Assembly (NCBI GenBank): GCA_963922455.1
Contig: CAWUIO010000005.1
Coordinates: 1-64,000 of the forward strand
Length of the DNA stretch: 64,000 nt
From: CAWUIO01 sp963922455
GTDB taxonomy: Bacteria; Bacteroidota; Bacteroidia; Cytophagales; Microscillaceae
Direction of reading: 5' to 3'
The notes beneath the pieces were generated by a model. It searched no databases. It was not told the origin of the DNA and saw only the letters and a program-made list of their open reading frames with translations. Shown in pieces: positions 62,716 to 64,000 of the stretch. Numbering within the stretch: position 1 is the first letter of the stretch; every line of letters starts with the position of its first letter. Both the position numbers and the translations under genes were made by a program.

Positions 62716-63099
62716 ATGGAAAACTATATTGTCCAAGGAAATGACGAAGCACCTAGCATACATTTTAATGCGGAAACCGGTGTATTAGAAATCTCCGAAA
62801 GCTCCTACCCAGAGTACACCAACGAAATCTATAATCCGGTAATGGAATGGCTGGATTCCTATTTTGAAGAAGAAGGAAGAAAGGTCGTATTCAATTTTAA
62901 ATTAGACTACTTCAATACTAGTACTTCCTTCCGTTTTCAACAAATTATCAATCGCCTCAACCAGTATAGCGAAGATAAAAAAGGGGAGGTAACGATCAAT
63001 TGGTATTACGAAGAAGGGGATGTAGATATGCAAGAAAACGGAGAAGATTATGCCAAAGATGCCAAAGTACCCTTCCATCTAATTCAATACGAAGACTAA
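62716..63099 (+). CDS. SiaC-family regulatory protein (DUF1987)
   Basis: A 127-aa acidic single-domain protein. The phosphorylatable region LDYFNTSTSF (about 65-74) corresponds to the SiaC segment carrying the Thr/Ser that the SiaB kinase phosphorylates and the SiaA-like PP2C phosphatase clears. In known systems it switches a diguanylate cyclase or other targets. The usual companion genes for SiaB and the phosphatase are not in the window, on either side. Cytoplasmic. Starts 166 bases after the nitroreductase gene; it may have its own promoter. Confidence 0.85.
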   Translation: MENYIVQGNDEAPSIHFNAETGVLEISESSYPEYTNEIYNPVMEWLDSYFEEEGRKVVFNFKLDYFNTSTSFRFQQIINRLNQYSEDKKGEVTINWYYEEGDVDMQENGEDYAKDAKVPFHLIQYED

Positions 63100-63629
63100 A
63101 CCCCCGCACATTATATAAATTTTTAAAGCTGTAGGAGGTATATTTCTTTATTTTATTTCGTCTACTTTTTGTTTTTTAAATTAAAAGTCAATTAAAAATA
63201 GCCTCTGTACTATTATCTCCTAAAATTTCAGAAATTTCTATAAAACCCCCTCCAATCTCTAACCAGGCTTCTTGTAGCTACGTTAAATTAAAGAAGAGTG
63301 AAGCACAACGTTGATTAACGTATATGATTTTTCAATCATATTATTGACTCTTTTTTAGAAAATTCTTCATCCATCCCGTTTACAATAAACATTGAGTAAG
63401 CTAATAGTGGGAAATGACTTCCCCTTTTGGTAATTATTCCCTAAAAAAGATGGCTTATAAAGTAAATCTTTACTACATAAGCCATTGACAAACAGTAGAA
63501 TATAATTTTTACTTGGATATATATTGGCTAAGGCATTAGATGTGTACAGACTAATACGCACGAGATAACAAGTGACCTAGCACATACATATTGTCCTAGT
63601 AATGAGCTTGATATCCTCCATTTGAATTT
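63100..63629. other. AT-rich intergenic region with a strong hairpin
   Basis: 530 bases without a convincing gene. A near-perfect hairpin at 63450-63485 (ATGGCTTAT/ATAAGCCAT with inner AGTAAA/TTTACT) is followed on the minus strand by CTTTTTTAG, which is terminator-like, although no minus-strand gene ends there. A 64-codon minus-strand frame across the hairpin has poor coding character. Confidence 0.55.
63450..63485 (-). terminator. Orphan terminator-like hairpin
   Basis: Stem of 15 pairs with one internal mismatch region, then T-run on the minus strand. It could end an unannotated small RNA reading leftward from about 63.6 kb. Confidence 0.4.
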
Positions 63630-64000
63630 ATGACATCCTTTGTTAAAAAGTACCTAATTGCACGTGCTATACTGAGCAAAACAATGAGAAAGATATTCTT
63701 CATTTCAATTCCTGTCATTATTTTGTTGGGTCTTGGGTTTACTTTCGGAAGAAAACAGCTCCGAGAACTTAAAAAAGAAATTACTCAAGCCTGGATACGA
63801 CAATCATCCAATCATCGCCTTTCCTCAGAAGTTAAGTTTCAAAAATTTCCCCTGGGTGATGCCGCCCGAGGTAAATTCACGAGCTTGCTTATAGGACCTG
63901 ATAAGAAATTATATGCCGGAAGAATGGACGGACAAATTCATTGTTTTAAGGTGTATCCAGATGGGACCTTAGGCTTAAATAAAATTTACAAGCCCTTCAA
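63630..64000 (+). CDS. Secreted protein, start of a beta-propeller-like protein (partial, right edge)
   Basis: The first 123 codons of a gene cut by the window end. The ATG at 63630 opens the frame; a second ATG at 63684 is 18 codons later and gives a more typical signal peptide (MRKIFFISIPVIILLGLGF). The mature part contains FTSLLIGPDKKLYAGRMDGQ followed by IHCFKVYPDGTLGLNKI, a pattern found in beta-propeller domains of PQQ-dependent sugar-dehydrogenase-like or related secreted proteins of Bacteroidota. The identity needs the missing part; my confidence in the family is low. Confidence 0.6.
   Translation, partial: MTSFVKKYLIARAILSKTMRKIFFISIPVIILLGLGFTFGRKQLRELKKEITQAWIRQSSNHRLSSEVKFQKFPLGDAARGKFTSLLIGPDKKLYAGRMDGQIHCFKVYPDGTLGLNKIYKPF

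Noticed and set aside
63367..63561. A 64-codon minus-strand frame
   Set aside because: It spans a strong hairpin, has poor coding character and no recognisable domain.
1..64000. tRNA, rRNA and CRISPR arrays
   Set aside because: No cloverleaf-like segment, rRNA-like stretch or regularly spaced short repeat was noticed on either strand; tRNAscan-SE and a CRISPR finder would be decisive.

Overview
This is chromosomal DNA of a member of the Bacteroidota. The evidence is a SusC-like TonB receptor, a DUF5686 receptor-like protein, SiaC (DUF1987), WG-repeat and KWG-type proteins, a standalone LptC lipoprotein, and promoters of the Bacteroidota type TTTG-N19-TAnnTTTG. Base composition looks to be in the low-to-mid 40s % GC. 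A Saprospiraceae-like host is a guess from overall protein flavour and from the iodotyrosine-deiodinase homologue; it cannot be proven from this window.

Layout. 1-408: a bestrophin-like pseudogene running off the left edge. 0.9-2.8 kb: a sensor histidine kinase. 2.8-10.9 kb (minus strand): an envelope block of coaX, an outer-membrane protein, a TPR protein, lptC, a small membrane protein, a CNNM/CorC protein and a PpiD-like foldase. 11-20 kb: Glu/Leu dehydrogenase, a Fur-family regulator, a carotenoid-biosynthesis membrane protein next to a CarH-like B12-binding MerR regulator, a SulP transporter with an unusual C-terminus, a MurNAc/GlcNAc-type kinase next to murQ, and an ABC ATPase. 20-38 kb: WG-repeat protein, M1 peptidase, sucC, thioesterase, CPD photolyase, a standalone M23 domain, a SusC-like receptor that seems to lack the plug, Dps, gamma-carbonic anhydrase, two oxidoreductases, hemE and bcp. 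38-53 kb: a PAS/GAF sensor without a kinase, an acyl-CoA synthetase, a DUF5686 protein, parAB of plasmid-like type, and a TolC/RND/MFP efflux operon. 53-64 kb: an Ig-like lipoprotein, a very clear replication origin (nine perfect DnaA boxes plus an AT-rich element), a TPR protein, a nucleotide-sugar cluster (gmd, fcl, rmlA, rmlC), an iodotyrosine-deiodinase-like nitroreductase, an orphan SiaC, and the start of a secreted protein.

The most interesting non-coding signal is a family of about 130-bp GC-rich elements, present 11 times in intergenic DNA. Each copy can close two stems whose arms differ between copies but stay complementary (compensatory changes). Ten of the eleven are arranged as five pairs in the same head-to-head orientation (minus copy, then plus copy). 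One pair brackets the M23 gene. They resemble an oversized REP/BIME system or a mobile structured-RNA family, and I do not recognise them as a named element.

How the parts work together: the left block serves outer-membrane and LPS assembly; the carotenoid, CarH-like, photolyase and Dps genes suggest life in light and oxidative stress; the kinase and murQ suggest cell-wall sugar salvage; the origin and parAB mark this as an origin-proximal region; the nucleotide-sugar genes feed surface polysaccharide.
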